Assembly: GCA_036505615.1 (NCBI GenBank)
Contig: DASXTB010000302.1
Span: 1 to 23,335 of the forward strand
DNA: 23,335 bases
Reading direction: 5' to 3'
DNA from: DASXTB01 sp036505615
Lineage (GTDB): Bacteria > Acidobacteriota > UBA6911 > JACQSX01
The notes beneath the pieces are model-generated. The model had not been told where the DNA came from and did not search any database. It saw only the letters and a program-made list of their open reading frames with translations. Of this stretch, positions 21,894 through 23,335 are shown piece by piece. Made by a program: the position numbers and the translations under genes. How positions within the stretch are numbered: the stretch's first letter is position 1; each line of letters begins with the position of its first letter.

Positions 21894-21957
21894 GGCCTGT
21901 GGGAAAGTGGGAAGGCGCGCTTTTTGCGGCTTTCCACTTTTCCACAGGCCTTTTTTT
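21894..21957 (+). terminator. intrinsic terminator in the left part of the IS
   Basis: GGCCTGTGGGAAAGTGGGAA (from 21894) pairs with TTTCCACTTTTCCACAGGCC (to 21950). This is a stem of about 23 bp with a few G-T or mismatched pairs, followed by seven T's. It terminates plus-strand transcripts arriving from the glycosyltransferase side. On the other strand a poly-T occurs further away, so it may also serve the transposase transcript. Confidence 0.7.
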
Positions 21958-22092
21958 CTTTCTTTTTTGGTTCTTTTTTCTTTCTTTCCCGTCAAACGGT
22001 TTTTCCCAGTTGACAATTTCGCTTTGCTTTAAACGCCGTTTAAGCCACCATTCCCATGGCGGATGACCCAGGACCATGGAGGCCAAATCGAC

Positions 22093-23241
22093 TCACGCAT
22101 AAATCTTGCGCGTTGCCTCATCGAGCCTGCCAAGTAAGTACGTGCCCAGGTAAACGGACCAAATGCCATCATCCACCGCTTCAAACCCTACATACTCGCC
22201 CGATAGCACTTCACTGATAAACAGATCCTTACCGCGCCAGTTGATCAACCCCTGGCCCCGCACACGTCGCACCAGATAGTGCCCAGGATACTCCAGCTTC
22301 ACCTCACGTCGGTCATAACGTCGCTCAGACGCTTGGTAGAGCTGATTCGGCCTGTTCATCTGAATCCCTTCATGCGGGCGTTCTTGGTTGTAGCATCGGC
22401 AAAACTGATCAAACTTGTCTTGCTGCTGCTGAAAATTTTGTGCCGGAGGTCGGGTAGTCTCCTTTTTGAGTTCTCGATGCATCCGTTCATGACGCGGATT
22501 CTGTTCCGGATGCCCCGGCTGAATTCGCAACGGCACAATGCCTAATTTAATCCACCAGACCGACAGGCGTGACAGGCGGCCTAGAGAGCATGCCTGTCCA
22601 AACGGGCCTCCATTGTCCGTCAAGATCGCAGCAGGCAAACCATAATGACTGAATAATTGCTCAAACACAGCACGTGCCGTCTTGCCCCGTGTCGATTCCA
22701 GCCCGTGACAACCTAAAAGATAGCGACTGTAACTGTCCGTCGCCGTCAGCGGGTAACAGTACTGCCCATTGCCCAGTCGAAATTCACCCTTGAAATCCGC
22801 TGTCCAGATGTCGTTCGGTCCCGCCGGATTCAGTAACGGTTTATTTTGCGGCTGCATCTGCCGCCTGCGGCGCCGTTTTTCGCTCAGTCCGTTTTGGCGA
22901 AAGTACTTGTCAGCAGTCGCTGGCGATGGCCAGTTCTCCGCCGGTTGATTCTGTCGCAATCGCGCGATGATCTTCTTACCGCCGTAGCCAAATCGTCGCC
23001 GCTCTTGAAGCATCACTTCCACTATCGCAGCATTCACCCGATGGGGGCAGTGTCGCGGCGCCCGACTCTGTTCCTCAAACTCGTCCCATCCCCCTTCCTG
23101 GTACCGCTGCCACCATTTATACCCGCATTGCCGGCTAATCCCATACCTGCGGCACAACTCAGCCATCTGATAAACCCCGCTCTCCAACGCCAATACAAAC
23201 CTCACTCGCTCATCCATCGTCGACCTTTCTTTCCAAGGCAT
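22093..23241 (-). CDS. IS481-family transposase
   Basis: This DDE transposase has 382 residues from the preferred ATG at 23241 (MPWKERSTMDERVRFVLAL). The frame is open upstream to 23286, into the inner terminal repeat. The N-terminus has a helix-turn-helix (YQMAELCRRYGISRQCGYKW) that recognises the IS ends. The integrase core begins at IWTADFKGEF with Asp149, then LTDNGGPFG with Asp209, and NPRHERMHRELKKE with Glu252 (numbers from the 23241 start), so the catalytic triad is intact. It ends with a beta-rich domain (about 80 residues), common in this group. There are no frameshifts or stops, so the element may still be mobile. Confidence 0.9.
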   Translation of the reverse strand: MPWKERSTMDERVRFVLALESGVYQMAELCRRYGISRQCGYKWWQRYQEGGWDEFEEQSRAPRHCPHRVNAAIVEVMLQERRRFGYGGKKIIARLRQNQPAENWPSPATADKYFRQNGLSEKRRRRRQMQPQNKPLLNPAGPNDIWTADFKGEFRLGNGQYCYPLTATDSYSRYLLGCHGLESTRGKTARAVFEQLFSHYGLPAAILTDNGGPFGQACSLGRLSRLSVWWIKLGIVPLRIQPGHPEQNPRHERMHRELKKETTRPPAQNFQQQQDKFDQFCRCYNQERPHEGIQMNRPNQLYQASERRYDRREVKLEYPGHYLVRRVRGQGLINWRGKDLFISEVLSGEYVGFEAVDDGIWSVYLGTYLLGRLDEATRKIYA

Positions 23242-23335
23242 CCTGTGCACCCCCTTGTGCAGCTTGTACCTTGGCAAATGTGTCAACGATGTTCCTAGGT
23301 CAAAGTGTCAACGATGTCCCTAGGTTGTACCGCCT

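Larger units (their letters stand above)
21796..23325. mobile_element. IS481-type insertion sequence, complete
   Basis: Both ends carry the same 20-base sequence twice, 25 bases apart. On the left ACCTACGAACATCGTTGACA is at 21796-21815 and ACCTAGCAACATCGTTGACA at 21821-21840. On the right the reverse complement is at 23281-23300 and 23306-23325 (TGTCAACGATGTCCCTAGGT). The interior holds one intact transposase gene and a 250-base noncoding left part with a terminator. No target duplication is obvious next to the outer repeats. The exact tips are uncertain by a few bases. Confidence 0.85.

Overview
This window looks like a chromosomal segment from a Gram-negative soil- or sediment-type bacterium. 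Acidobacteriota is my best guess, based on the gene types, the moderately high GC and the abundance of palindromic and short-period repeats. No marker gene here proves the phylum. The genes are mostly ordinary metabolic and envelope genes. The unusual part is what lies between them, and in one case inside them.

Layout. Positions 78-6604 hold a carbohydrate/organic-acid uptake and breakdown neighbourhood: a hexuronate-type MFS transporter (-), a Tat-exported amidohydrolase (-), a large lipoprotein of the alpha-galactosidase (clan GH-D) type (+) and a second MFS transporter (-). Positions 6878-9033 are a probable three-gene (-) operon with two short-chain dehydrogenases and a MaoC-type hydratase, which suggests an acyl-CoA or hydroxy-acid pathway. 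Positions 9671-11456 (+) encode a site-2-type membrane metalloprotease with two CBS domains and a small NAD(P)-binding protein. A class I fructose-1,6-bisphosphatase (-) follows.

Positions 12604-15333 look like an acquired island. It holds a decayed IS1-like transposase, a tRNA-shaped gene with an odd anticodon loop, and a visibly AT-richer, tightly coupled four-gene set: Gp49/HigB-like toxin, HTH antitoxin, DUF3467-type protein and a 49-residue zinc ribbon. Positions 15549-21442 form a surface polysaccharide cluster: Wzx-like flippase (+), GT39-like membrane glycosyltransferase (-), O-antigen ligase/polymerase carrying an inserted beta-rich domain (+) and a GT4 glycosyltransferase (+). The window ends with a complete IS481-type insertion sequence that has doubled terminal repeats at both ends.

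The strongest unexplained signal is a set of degenerate short-period arrays, each with its own 'word': 7-mers at 45-72, 760-801, 6609-6629, 8179-8241 and 21435-21693 (37 units in perfect 7-base register), a 6-mer at 6686-6806 and an 8-mer in the arms at 711-852. Three of them have the same plan: an array, a short spacer, then the reverse complement of the array. One sits in frame inside a transporter gene, one abuts a start codon, one starts at a stop codon and one separates two operon genes. Several longer inverted-repeat elements (1564-1704, 2690-2878, 9179-9510) and a hairpin cluster (18504-18663) fill most of the remaining intergenic space.
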